A DNA stretch of 64,000 bases, from positions 1 to 64,000 of the forward strand of contig CAUJHW010000058.1 of the NCBI GenBank assembly GCA_963205005.1, given 5' to 3'. Positions 24,242 to 33,386 of this stretch are shown here, piece by piece; position 1 is the first letter of the stretch, and each line of letters opens with the position of its first letter. The notes under the pieces were generated by a model. The model saw only the letters and a program-made list of their open reading frames with translations. It was not told the origin of the DNA and ran no database searches. The translations under genes and the position numbers were made by a program. Source of the stretch: Pseudomonadota bacterium (lineage in GTDB: Bacteria > Pseudomonadota > Alphaproteobacteria > Caulobacterales > Caulobacteraceae).

Positions 24242-25918
24242 CTACGCCTGCTGACAGGCGATCGTGACTGCTGCGTACCAGGCGGTGTTCGAAAAGGTGA
24301 ACGCGCCAGGGTTCTCCGTCGCCGCGCTCAATGAGCGTCGGGCCGAGGCGACTCCGCAGCCATCGCCTGCAGGACTGCGCAGCGTATGCGCCCCATCGGT
24401 GTAGTTGGCCGGATAGGCCGTCGGGGAGACGAAACCGTTGTCGTGACCAACAGCGGCAATCCAGAGCGTCGTGCCCGCCGCTCCCCATGCCGGGCTGTGT
24501 GCCGGCGGATCCATAGACGTCGTCGATCCGGCGCTGTTCTCGCCCGAAGCCGAGATGGCGGCGCAGTCGCGGATCACATAGACCTGCCACGCCGAGAGTT
24601 GGGCGCTATCGGTCGTGATGTTCATCGACTGACCCGACTCGGTACCTGCGGCGATCCGCGTGTAGCCGAGGAAGTTTACGGTCCAGTTGTTCTCCTGCTT
24701 GAAGACTTCCGACCACGGCCCCAAGGCCGCGTGATTCCACGTGAAACCGTGGTCGCCGTCGAAGCAAAAGAGCACCAGGATCCGATCACCGGCGACAATG
24801 CCCGTCGGCATGGTCACCGTGTGAGTCGTCGTGTTCGTCTCGCCGGAAGTCCCGCTGCTGAAGGCTCGGACTGACGGAGGGACGGAAGCCGAAGTAACCT
24901 GAGCCGATGCCGCGGTGGACGCTGATGCGCTACCGCTGACATTCGTCGCAGTGACCACGCACCGAACGAACTTGCCCTCGTCCCCACCCGCAAGCGTGTG
25001 CGTCGTACTCGTCGCCCCGCCAATATTGGCCCAGCCCGTCGAGCCGTCGTTCGACCGCTGCCACTGGTAGGTGAAGGTCGCGGCATATGCCCACGTTCCG
25101 TTGACCAGCGTTAGCACATGGCCGACCGTCGCCGTCCCGGTGATGACCGGAGGCGTCAGGCTCACGGGGAGCGTCGGAACGACCACGGTAGTCGGCGCTG
25201 ACGACGCGGAACTGGATCCGCCCACGTTGGTGGCCGTGACTAAACAGCGGATGTATTGCCCGACGTCGATGTCTTGCAGGAAGTAGCTCGACGCTGTAGC
25301 GCCGGAGATGGATGTCCAGGTCGTCCCGTCGGCGCTGCGCTGCCACTGGTACGCATAGCTGTAAGGACTACCCGTCCAAGTGCCCACCGTCGCTGCTAGC
25401 GTCTGTCCGCGCTGCACCGTACCACTAAGCACTGGCGGCGACACACTCGAAGGCGCTGACGGGGGGGCCTCGATTCGAATCGTAAATACATCCAGCGGAA
25501 TCAGTGTGGACCCAGGATTCAGGGTGTAGCGAATCCATAGCGCACGGTAGTCGTTGACGGCGTAGCTATCCCCTGTCGGCGCGCCCGCATAGCTCGTTGG
25601 GCTGGAAAACGTTACGCCGCTAGGCGGTGTCAGTTGATTCGCAACAGACGATTGAGTGGTGTTCTTCGCGGCACCCCAGCCGATAGCGATTGTCGAATTC
25701 GGTGACGGAGTATCGGACCCGACCCACGCTCGAATAGCTGTCTCCGGACTACTCGCTCTGACATAAACGCACGAGTACCATGTGACGCCGGATCCCCGTA
25801 GCCCAGGCGTGACCGAAGGCATAAGCCTTGCCGGAGCCTGGAACGAGGACATAGCTCCGCCTATCGACTGAAAGACATTGGCGTTGCTCGCCCCACCGGA
25901 CAGTCGCAGCTCGATCAT
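24242..25918 (-). CDS. virion protein with two Ig-like repeats
   Basis: A 558-residue protein. Residues about 150-235 and 240-330 are two copies of an Ig-like domain (PVLSGTVQRGQTLAATVGTW ... YAYQWQRSADGTTW; then PVITGTATVGHVLTLVNGTW ... YQWQRSNDGSTGW). The N-terminal part and the C-terminal 200 residues are beta-rich and separate. Ig-like domains on phage tails are thought to bind carbohydrate at the cell surface. Overlaps the next upstream gene by ATGA. Confidence 0.82.
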   Translation of the reverse strand: MIELRLSGGASNANVFQSIGGAMSSFQAPARLMPSVTPGLRGSGVTWYSCVYVRASSPETAIRAWVGSDTPSPNSTIAIGWGAAKNTTQSSVANQLTPPSGVTFSSPTSYAGAPTGDSYAVNDYRALWIRYTLNPGSTLIPLDVFTIRIEAPPSAPSSVSPPVLSGTVQRGQTLAATVGTWTGSPYSYAYQWQRSADGTTWTSISGATASSYFLQDIDVGQYIRCLVTATNVGGSSSASSAPTTVVVPTLPVSLTPPVITGTATVGHVLTLVNGTWAYAATFTYQWQRSNDGSTGWANIGGATSTTHTLAGGDEGKFVRCVVTATNVSGSASASTAASAQVTSASVPPSVRAFSSGTSGETNTTTHTVTMPTGIVAGDRILVLFCFDGDHGFTWNHAALGPWSEVFKQENNWTVNFLGYTRIAAGTESGQSMNITTDSAQLSAWQVYVIRDCAAISASGENSAGSTTSMDPPAHSPAWGAAGTTLWIAAVGHDNGFVSPTAYPANYTDGAHTLRSPAGDGCGVASARRSLSAATENPGAFTFSNTAWYAAVTIACQQA

Positions 25919-28485
25919 GCCTCAACAACTACTGCGTTGCTCGTCGCCTGCGTCGTCCGACGAGGAGCGTTCAGGGTGACGATTGCACTCAGTCGATCTC
26001 CATCGCGAAGCGGAGGATCCGTCTGGGCGGAAAGTTCAGCCCGGATCGGAGCCTGCTGGATACCTGCCACCACTACCGCCGCCGCGCCGAATGTCTGATT
26101 CGTCAAGTAGGCAATCCGCGCTCCGACGGGCAGCGCCCGGCCGGAAGGGGCCGGACGGAACACTTGGATATCCACCCCGGTTTGATTCAGCGCCCTGGTG
26201 GACGCGTAGGCCTCGACAAAAAGGCGCTTCGTCGTGGCCACAGTGCCCGGGCCCGCGACAGATGTCATCGATCCAACTGTTGCCCTGGCCTGCAAGGTAT
26301 AGGTCGTCCCCGGATCAAGCCCGGTGATCGTCGCCGGCAACGATCCGACCGGGACCATAGCAAGGACAATAAAGACGCCGGGCTTCGCCGATGTGGCCCC
26401 CTCGATCACCACGTGTGTGGCATCGCTGTCGACAGACCCGACACTGACGCTCAGGGTATCGGAATTGACGACCGAAACCACTGGGGCGGCCGGCGGATCC
26501 AGAAACACGGCGGAACCGGACACGGTCACTGCGTAGGCTCCGCTCACCACGTCACCACCCACCGCGGAGAGGTTCGCCGGGCCCGCAGAAACTGCGGTGT
26601 ACAGGAATGTCACCTGACCGACCGCGTTCGTCTCTCCCGCCGGCTGGCCAACGCTGACGACCTCGGGGGCGCTGGAAGCGACCTCGATGTCCGCGAACTG
26701 GTCCCAACCAACGCTCGCGTTGTCCGACAGCGTGACAGTACCCGAGGTCACGGAGCCAGGGGCAACGGAAGCCGAACCAGAGATCGCCACCGAGGTCAGC
26801 GTCCGCGTCACTGTTGAAGCGGTGGTCGGGATATGGTTCGTGCCCCGAGGGCCGGTCTGGAACATCCAGCGCCTGGCGTAGATCGTCAGCGCCGATTCCC
26901 AGTCCCAGGAGTCGCCAGTGCCGGCGGCCTTAACTAGCGCGCGACGAGTAGTCGCCGGCATGCTCACGGTCAGCCGTACACGATACCCACCGCCCGGAAC
27001 AGCGCTGACGACACAAGACAAGCCCGAGGCTGCGCCATGCACGGTGCCCTGTCCCAATTCGCCGGTCGTCAAATTGACGAACTGGTGGCAGCCACTCGAC
27101 CAGTCATCAGAGGAGATACGCAACTGTACCCAGCTCGCCGTGCCCTGCGAGAACTCGGCCTGCAGCGTCGATGGCTCCCCGGCATTATGTCCCGCAACGG
27201 ACTGTCTGATATAGTCGCTGCCGTTCGTCAGTAACTGCCAGCCATTACCATCGGGCGTATCGGCGGAACCGCCCTCCAAGCTCCATGGCGAGATCGAGCA
27301 ATCCCCGGACCGAAGGAGCAGGTTCGTCCGAGTATAGTCACCAGCCACCCCGCCTGGATCGCCTCCGCCAGGCTCACCCGTAGATGAGCCATTACCGATC
27401 ACGAAATCGCCCCAGTGATCCTCGGACGAACCGTCGGTGATATAGAGGATCTGCTGTGCGCCAGACGGCGAACCCGGAACCGTCACCTGAAACTGCACGC
27501 TAGTCGTGCCTGCGGTCATCACGACAGACGACGGCCCGCCGGAGAACTCGCCCTTGCGCTTCAACAGAGAATAGGACTTGTTCGTCGCCGTCGGTGCCGA
27601 TCTACGAAGCACTAGGGTCTGAGTGTTCGTTCCGGCGCTATACGCGCCGCGTTCCAACCAAATCTCCTCGTCGTCAGGAACAAGGCTTGCGCAGGTCGAC
27701 AGAAAATCCCCATCTGTGATCCCTGGCCCCTGATTCGGTTTGTCACCAGCGCCAGTCCCGTTAGGACGTCTCGTGGTCGCAGCGCAGAACGTCTGCCAGC
27801 GATTTGTAAGCTTCTTGAATCGGCCATGGGTATGCTCGGCAACGAAGCCGGAATTGTAGTTGTCCGACCCGACATTGAGACCAGCCGTCCAAGCTGACCA
27901 TGCATACTCGATGGAGTCATCAATTGGGACTATCCTCGCCTGAAGAACTGTGGCAAAGCAGTCCTGAAGCCCGAAGTCAGGATAGACCATCCCATACTCA
28001 TAGCCATGAATGGCCCAGTCCGTAACCATCCGCTGGGTGATTCCGCCACTTGGAGCAACCTGATATCCATTCGGAGAATCGAAAAACTCCGATATCAGTC
28101 GCGTCTCCTGCGGAGAGAACCGGTAGTATGACCGTGCATAAGGTCTGTCGCCACCGGTCGGCGACCCCTGCCCGCCACCAGAAACAAGGCCAAATGCCTT
28201 CGTGGACCGGTTTCTGAAATAGCATCTCCATTTGCGGAGCTGAACGCGGCATTTGCCCAATGAAGGGTTATCCACGACCGGCGAAAGAATCGCAAACCAC
28301 GGCTGAAGCCGATAGGTTCCTTGGGCGCTCTGCCAGCCCCCGGGGCTAGGAATCGGCCAGTCATTGATGTACCCGCCGTCGTTGTGCCCCCAGGGGCTCG
28401 GCGCCTCTGGCGGGCCCATGAACCCCATGCCGACATTCCCGAGCACGCAGTCATCGCGCAGGCCCTGCGCAGTCGTCAATGGCAT
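25915..28485 (-). CDS. large tail protein with Ig/fibronectin-type segments
   Basis: An 856-residue protein. ATG 28485 gives a TAATG overlap with the tail-tip gene and is preferred to TTG 28497. The N-terminal half begins MPLTTAQGLRDDCVLGNVGM and is aromatic-rich. Around residues 330-380 it has a Calx-beta-like unit (SYSLLKRKGEFSGGPSSVVM). Near residue 680 there is a fibronectin-III-type unit (ITGLDPGTTYTLQARATVGS). Most likely a tail fibre or hub-attached protein. Confidence 0.78.
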   Translation of the reverse strand: MPLTTAQGLRDDCVLGNVGMGFMGPPEAPSPWGHNDGGYINDWPIPSPGGWQSAQGTYRLQPWFAILSPVVDNPSLGKCRVQLRKWRCYFRNRSTKAFGLVSGGGQGSPTGGDRPYARSYYRFSPQETRLISEFFDSPNGYQVAPSGGITQRMVTDWAIHGYEYGMVYPDFGLQDCFATVLQARIVPIDDSIEYAWSAWTAGLNVGSDNYNSGFVAEHTHGRFKKLTNRWQTFCAATTRRPNGTGAGDKPNQGPGITDGDFLSTCASLVPDDEEIWLERGAYSAGTNTQTLVLRRSAPTATNKSYSLLKRKGEFSGGPSSVVMTAGTTSVQFQVTVPGSPSGAQQILYITDGSSEDHWGDFVIGNGSSTGEPGGGDPGGVAGDYTRTNLLLRSGDCSISPWSLEGGSADTPDGNGWQLLTNGSDYIRQSVAGHNAGEPSTLQAEFSQGTASWVQLRISSDDWSSGCHQFVNLTTGELGQGTVHGAASGLSCVVSAVPGGGYRVRLTVSMPATTRRALVKAAGTGDSWDWESALTIYARRWMFQTGPRGTNHIPTTASTVTRTLTSVAISGSASVAPGSVTSGTVTLSDNASVGWDQFADIEVASSAPEVVSVGQPAGETNAVGQVTFLYTAVSAGPANLSAVGGDVVSGAYAVTVSGSAVFLDPPAAPVVSVVNSDTLSVSVGSVDSDATHVVIEGATSAKPGVFIVLAMVPVGSLPATITGLDPGTTYTLQARATVGSMTSVAGPGTVATTKRLFVEAYASTRALNQTGVDIQVFRPAPSGRALPVGARIAYLTNQTFGAAAVVVAGIQQAPIRAELSAQTDPPLRDGDRLSAIVTLNAPRRTTQATSNAVVVEA

Positions 28486-31400
28486 TACGAGCTCCAAGCG
28501 GGCCGCGTCACCTGCCCTTCAGACGCGTAGCCCAGATACGGCCGGGCGAAGTTTGCCGCCGTGACGAAGTTATCTGGCATTCCGGGGTGGCGATAATGAT
28601 TCAGCCGAAGCCTAACCCGCGTGGTCGGTGAATCTCCGTACCGCGTCAAGTTCACGAACACGCCTACCTGCCTCATCCTGTCAATCCCCGCTACTCCGGC
28701 CGCTGTAAACATGACACGCTCTGACTCATGCTCCCGCACATAGTCTCCACTTGGCTCGTACTCAACGACACTGATGCTCACGTACCCCTGTTGCCCCCAG
28801 ACGTGAGCAAATGCGACTAGCCGAGAAGTTCCTTGAACCTCGATGGCTTGCGACTCAACCCACTGAGTTCTGTAATTGGATCCGTGAAAATCGGCCCAGG
28901 ACATGATTCCCGTATCAAAAGCCCCAAGTCGACCAGGGTCGCCCTTCTTGATTGCATAGGGAAACGGCATGACATCACCAACACCGGGAATTGGGAAGCC
29001 GTTCGGAGATGATCCAGTGACTCCAAACCAACCTGGGATGTACCAAAGATACGCGGGATAGTTGGGGTCGGGTCTCGATGTCTGCGTGAACGACTCGAAC
29101 CGAGCATTGACAAGAAGATTTCCAACCAAGTACTGTGTTGGGACGTCGGTGAGCCGCTTCGAGAACTGTGCGAATGGTCCTGGCGCTTGGACCGCGTTGA
29201 TGAACCGGATCTGGCCGACTATGTCCAGCCCACGGAGAACGGGGACCTCCAAGAACTCAGTGTTTCCGGGCAGGCTTTGCTTCTGCCAATTGATATCCTG
29301 ACCGAACTTGTACCAAACCTCGACCTGACCGCCGTACAGGATTCCGTAGCTGGCTGGCCGGTCCCATGTGACCCTCGCAATAGGCACCACAGAGCCATCC
29401 AGGCCGTAACGCGCCACGGCAGCGCTAGAGTCGATCGAAATACTCTGCGGCGCCTCGACCTCATCGACCGGTGTCAGCTTTGTATTCGGTGCCGGATCCG
29501 GATCTTCCGCCTCATCGAAACTGAAGTTGTAGACTGCGGCTGGCTCTTCCTTCATCGTCATCCTAATCAAGCCGGTCTTGGCGTCGGACTCCTTGCTCAT
29601 GATCCTGAATGGCTTCTGGACGAACCCCGAGGCAGGAAGAGAGACGTTGACCACCTCGCCTGCAGAGAACCGAGCCGCGGACATTCGCCACTCGGCAGTG
29701 AACATCAGCCCATTGCGATTCAAATGCAGCAGCAGCTTGGCGATGCGCTGGGCCTGGTACTCCGACGTGACGCAGGGAAGATCAACCTCCTCCCAGTTAA
29801 CCTCGCCCTGGTCCTGGTTGATGTAGAACTGACTCTTGTAGGGCGGATAGTCAGTGGTCGTGTAGCTGTACGCCTCGTCGCCTAGGAAGATCCCGCCCTG
29901 TTCGCTGTAAATCCGCTTTCGGCGTGTATGCCGCCCGCGGACAGCGTTGAACGACTCCAGGTATGGCGTGAAGGGGTCGACCTGGACCCCGCCAGGCCCG
30001 AGATCGGCGGCCGTCAGGGTCACGTCCGAGACTTCGGCTACCCCGGCGCGAATGTCGAACCGCCCCCCCGAGTAGACACACGACCCCGCCATCGAAGCCA
30101 GTAGATATCGGAGGTTGTCAACCATCCGAACCTCGGTGGACAGAACGGCGTCACAGGCGTAGCGCGGCTCGGACACGGGAATCGGAAGTTGATCGCTCGC
30201 GCCCTCGCCCTTTTTGATGTTGTTGTAGTCGTAGTGCGAGATCACCTCGTCAGCGCAAGCGGTATGGGCTGCCTCCAGCAGATCCATGTTGATCTCGTCT
30301 TCCCGGACGCCTATCTCGGTGCGCAGGTAGTCGTAGATGTGATCCGCTGGATTCCGGCTCCACCCCGTTCCGCCGTGGACGAGCAAACCCCTCTTTCCTT
30401 TCACGGTCGCCGTGATGTAGGGCTGCATGCTCGGGAACTTCTCGAAATCCGGAGTGATCTCCACAACGACATATGGCGTGCCTCTCAACCTGGCCCGACT
30501 CGTCCACACGCCGCCGTCGTTGACGATGTCCGTGGATTCGAGCGATACGGTCCCTCCCGAGACCTCCATGATCTTGCGGCACGCCTTCTGCTCCTGCGTG
30601 CCGCGATAGAACCAAACCCGCACTAGCGGCTGGTTGATCTCGTACTGGTAGGTCAGGCGGAAGTGCTTGCCGGAGAACTGAGTTCCGACGACGACGCCAC
30701 CAAGGGAGATAGCTCGACTGCCTTCCGGCAGGGATGTAAATATCGGTGCCGGCTCGTCATTCGGCCGACCCGGATCGTCGAAGGCCGCGTCACCGACCAG
30801 CAGCGACAAGACCTTGGTGACCGACCGGCCCGGGATGTCGATTACGCCCCACGAAGGGACGATGCCGTCATACGTTGCGGAGCCGAACGACTGCTTGTAG
30901 TAGAAGCTTCCTGGGCCAACCGGAACGCCGCCTTCCACGTCGTTCGGGTCGGTCTGAAACGGCCCGACTGGTCGTCCATCGAACTGGATGTCGACGATCC
31001 GATCAACTTCGTGGTCGGGCTCAAGGGCCTTGACGATGTAGAACTTCGGCTCTTCCCCCGGCAGTAGGCCTGGCCGGTCTTCTCGCGCCTCGGAGATGAA
31101 CATCACTCGGCCATCGACCTGGCGCTCGCCGTAGACGATGGAGCGGGCCATATCCGTCGATCCGACGGAGGATCGTCTATCCTCGATACCTCCGTCGGCG
31201 GCGCGCCGCGCCTTGTTCCGAGCGGTCTTGGCCTTGTACAACCCGTACAAAACAACAGTTGCTTGCAGGACGGTTGCCGTGAATGCCGCCGCGGCCGCTG
31301 TCATTCCAAGCCCGACAAGGGCGACCTCTGCGCCAGTGGCCTGGGCGCACGTCGTCGCCGTGAGCGCCAGAAGCGCCACAGTTAGCCGAATCGGATTCAT
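28485..31400 (-). CDS. tail-tip / host-specificity protein (gpJ-like)
   Basis: A 971-residue protein placed, as lambda J is, after the NlpC/P60-like and small tail-assembly genes. The first 55 residues are hydrophobic and Ala-rich (ALLALTATTCAQATGAEVAL; AAAAAFTATVLQATVVLYGL), seen in some tail-tip proteins that insert in membrane. The middle carries hub-type elements (AADHIYDYLRTEIGVR-like, here NPADHIYDYLRTEIGV; RYLLASMAGSCVYSGGRFDI). The C-terminal 250 residues are a beta-rich lectin-like part. It should contact the receptor and form the tail hub. Confidence 0.85.
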   Translation of the reverse strand: MNPIRLTVALLALTATTCAQATGAEVALVGLGMTAAAAAFTATVLQATVVLYGLYKAKTARNKARRAADGGIEDRRSSVGSTDMARSIVYGERQVDGRVMFISEAREDRPGLLPGEEPKFYIVKALEPDHEVDRIVDIQFDGRPVGPFQTDPNDVEGGVPVGPGSFYYKQSFGSATYDGIVPSWGVIDIPGRSVTKVLSLLVGDAAFDDPGRPNDEPAPIFTSLPEGSRAISLGGVVVGTQFSGKHFRLTYQYEINQPLVRVWFYRGTQEQKACRKIMEVSGGTVSLESTDIVNDGGVWTSRARLRGTPYVVVEITPDFEKFPSMQPYITATVKGKRGLLVHGGTGWSRNPADHIYDYLRTEIGVREDEINMDLLEAAHTACADEVISHYDYNNIKKGEGASDQLPIPVSEPRYACDAVLSTEVRMVDNLRYLLASMAGSCVYSGGRFDIRAGVAEVSDVTLTAADLGPGGVQVDPFTPYLESFNAVRGRHTRRKRIYSEQGGIFLGDEAYSYTTTDYPPYKSQFYINQDQGEVNWEEVDLPCVTSEYQAQRIAKLLLHLNRNGLMFTAEWRMSAARFSAGEVVNVSLPASGFVQKPFRIMSKESDAKTGLIRMTMKEEPAAVYNFSFDEAEDPDPAPNTKLTPVDEVEAPQSISIDSSAAVARYGLDGSVVPIARVTWDRPASYGILYGGQVEVWYKFGQDINWQKQSLPGNTEFLEVPVLRGLDIVGQIRFINAVQAPGPFAQFSKRLTDVPTQYLVGNLLVNARFESFTQTSRPDPNYPAYLWYIPGWFGVTGSSPNGFPIPGVGDVMPFPYAIKKGDPGRLGAFDTGIMSWADFHGSNYRTQWVESQAIEVQGTSRLVAFAHVWGQQGYVSISVVEYEPSGDYVREHESERVMFTAAGVAGIDRMRQVGVFVNLTRYGDSPTTRVRLRLNHYRHPGMPDNFVTAANFARPYLGYASEGQVTRPAWSS

Positions 31401-31781
31401 TCAGGTCGACCAGAATGCTCTGCAGGCCCGCGCTCGGATCATGCGGATGTGCTGCTCGCCAGGAACAATGACGTGCGGCGGATAGACAAGCCCCACAGTC
31501 ATGTCATCCAGCACCCCGATATCTCCGCGCTTCGGCGCCGCGGCGCGCGGAAAGCGCGCGTCGAGCGCCGCCTCGAGCCCGCCTTCGGCCGACAGAAGCT
31601 CTTTGGCCCCTGCCTCGGTGGCCCACCCCCCTCTGCGGCCGGCGAGGATGTCATCGCAGCCCATAGCGATCAGGGCATCGGCCGCGAAGCACAGGCAGTC
31701 GTTAGACCCCCAGACGAACGGAGAGTTCCGCCGTGATTCGATGAAATCGACGAGTCTCAACGGCCAATCCGGATGCCTCAT
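31401..31781 (-). CDS. NlpC/P60-like tail-assembly hydrolase (DUF6950 type)
   Basis: A 126-residue protein with SPFVWGSNDCLCFAADALIA at residues 20-39, the Cys-containing entry helix of phage NlpC/P60 peptidases (lambda gpK position). A histidine in YPPHVIVPG may be the second catalytic residue. It likely cuts peptidoglycan cross-links during DNA injection or helps assemble the tip. Confidence 0.8.
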   Translation of the reverse strand: MRHPDWPLRLVDFIESRRNSPFVWGSNDCLCFAADALIAMGCDDILAGRRGGWATEAGAKELLSAEGGLEAALDARFPRAAAPKRGDIGVLDDMTVGLVYPPHVIVPGEQHIRMIRARACRAFWST

Positions 31782-32065
31782 CCCCGCTTCTGCTTTTCTT
31801 TCGTGAAGAACACGAACTCGCGGCCTTCAAGACCGTCGGCGTGCAGGAATCCCTCGTCGTCCGGATATCTCGACACCTGGTCCTCGTGCGTCAGTCGCCG
31901 GGTCCGCGCCCGCATCGCCAGGGACAATGCTGACTCCAGGTTGACCTCGCACGCCATGAATCCTCCGGCCTCGTAAGGAGTCGGAGCCGGCGGGTTCTGA
32001 ACGGTGATGGTCACCGGCCGCGATTCGGCCGTCTGCCCAACGACTTCGAATGAAAAGTTAGCCAT
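31778..32065 (-). CDS. small tail protein (95 aa)
   Basis: Overlaps its neighbours by ATGA and eight bases. N-terminal beta strands, then a basic helix with RARTRRLTHEDQVSRYPDD. In lambdoid order it lies where small tip-assembly proteins do. Unknown family. Confidence 0.75.
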   Translation of the reverse strand: MANFSFEVVGQTAESRPVTITVQNPPAPTPYEAGGFMACEVNLESALSLAMRARTRRLTHEDQVSRYPDDEGFLHADGLEGREFVFFTKEKQKRG

Positions 32066-32390
32066 TGATCGTCGCTACCACCTCAGTGGACTCTCCGTTC
32101 AGGAGTCCAGTAACCTCAAAGGCGGCGGAGACCGAGCCAAAAGCGTCGCGCTCCAGGATCGCTGTCAGACTGACAGCGATCGCCGAAGGATTGGAAAGCG
32201 TCAACGTCACCTGACGGCCTTCATGCGAGGGGTCAATCGATTCCACGATTAGCCGAGTTCTCTGGCCGACGTTGATCCTTGCCGGAGAAGCCCGGATCAG
32301 CAGCGGAGAGTCGGCGCCTGCGGCATCATCCTCTCCTGCCCAGCTATTCCCGCCGTCAGGGTCGAAGCCCAGGAACCAGAGGTTAGACAC
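32058..32390 (-). CDS. small tail protein with Ig-like pattern (110 aa)
   Basis: Residues 30-110 read as an Ig-like sandwich (ADSPLLIRASPARINVGQRT; RQVTLTLSNPSAIAVSLTAI). It starts MSNLWFLGFDPDGG. Part of the tail-tip set by position. Confidence 0.72.
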   Translation of the reverse strand: MSNLWFLGFDPDGGNSWAGEDDAAGADSPLLIRASPARINVGQRTRLIVESIDPSHEGRQVTLTLSNPSAIAVSLTAILERDAFGSVSAAFEVTGLLNGESTEVVATING

Positions 32391-32781
32391 TGACTGCTGC
32401 CGTCTTCAGAGAGAGATGGCTGGCCCGGCCAGAAAAAACCTTGGCAGAGCCGGCAATCCTGTAGGTATCCGGATCGAACACCGCGTGCCAGATGGCCGCG
32501 TATCTTCCGTGAAGGTTCACGCTGAGGGCGAGGCTCGTTGTGGCTGGATTGAGTGCCGGTATCACGATCTTCGAGTTGAGCGCTTCCAGGTTCGGGTTCT
32601 CGGCGGGAAGCTCGACCTCTTGGATGCCATCTCCTGGGTTCCAGGTCTTGCCATCCCAGTCGAGCCGCCAACCCGTGGTGTTGAAGCGCATCACCGAAAC
32701 CGGCGTCTCGATCTCGATGAGGTGGCAGTGGATTAGCCTGTCTTCATCGAGCAGGACGTCAGCCGGCCCGTAGTCGATCAA
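32383..32781 (-). CDS. tail-tip assembly protein (132 aa)
   Basis: TTG 32781 is used because it forms a TTGA overlap with the upstream stop and the frame looks coding from there (DYGPADVLLDEDRLIHCHLI). It continues MRFNTTGWRLDWDGKTWNPG and YRIAGSAKVFSGRASHLSLK. The layout resembles small distal-tail or DUF2163-like proteins. Confidence 0.73.
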   Translation of the reverse strand: MIDYGPADVLLDEDRLIHCHLIEIETPVSVMRFNTTGWRLDWDGKTWNPGDGIQEVELPAENPNLEALNSKIVIPALNPATTSLALSVNLHGRYAAIWHAVFDPDTYRIAGSAKVFSGRASHLSLKTAAVSV

Positions 32782-33386
32782 TTCCAGACCTCGATGAGAC
32801 GGAACGACACGCCGGTGTTGACGGCAAACCGGTACTCCACGAGAACCGGAGCGGGCAGGATGATCCAGCGCGTCGTTGTGTTCAGGTACGTAACCACGCT
32901 GGATGCCGCCACCGCCTCCCGCAGAGGTGGCGAGAACCAGATGTCGGACCCCCCGGGGGCCTCGACGGCCCTGGTGACCATGACCCACTGGTTGCCGTCG
33001 GCCGTGATCACGGTGAGCATGTCGCCCGGAGCTGGCTTCCCTGTGCCGATCAGTGTCATCGTCAGCGCGCCCTGGAGCGCGCCACCGGACAGAACAGTCC
33101 CAGAAAGCGTTCCCGCCGGGAAGCGATGCCCGAGGTGACCCATGATCAGCCGATTGGCCGGCCCGCGGATCATGGCCAGGAGCGCTTCGATCGGCTGCTG
33201 ATGCCCCTGGGCCTTCGCGGTGTCCGGCATCGCGACCTCGGCAACCCACCGAGCCCCGGGGATCTCCGACGTCACGATCCCGCCACCGAAGTTCGACGGC
33301 GCGACCTGAACGAAGGGCTGGATGCCCATGGCGAACGACTCGACCTTGAACCGGGGATCGTCTACCGGCCAGACGTAGTCCGCCAT
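32778..33386 (-). CDS. distal tail protein (202 aa)
   Basis: MADYVWPVDDPRFKVESFAM opens the protein, followed by VAEVAMPDTAKAQGHQQPIE. It follows the tape measure directly (ATG 33386 shares its base with the tape-measure stop region), the place of lambda gpM or a distal-tail protein. Function from position. Confidence 0.75.
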   Translation of the reverse strand: MADYVWPVDDPRFKVESFAMGIQPFVQVAPSNFGGGIVTSEIPGARWVAEVAMPDTAKAQGHQQPIEALLAMIRGPANRLIMGHLGHRFPAGTLSGTVLSGGALQGALTMTLIGTGKPAPGDMLTVITADGNQWVMVTRAVEAPGGSDIWFSPPLREAVAASSVVTYLNTTTRWIILPAPVLVEYRFAVNTGVSFRLIEVWN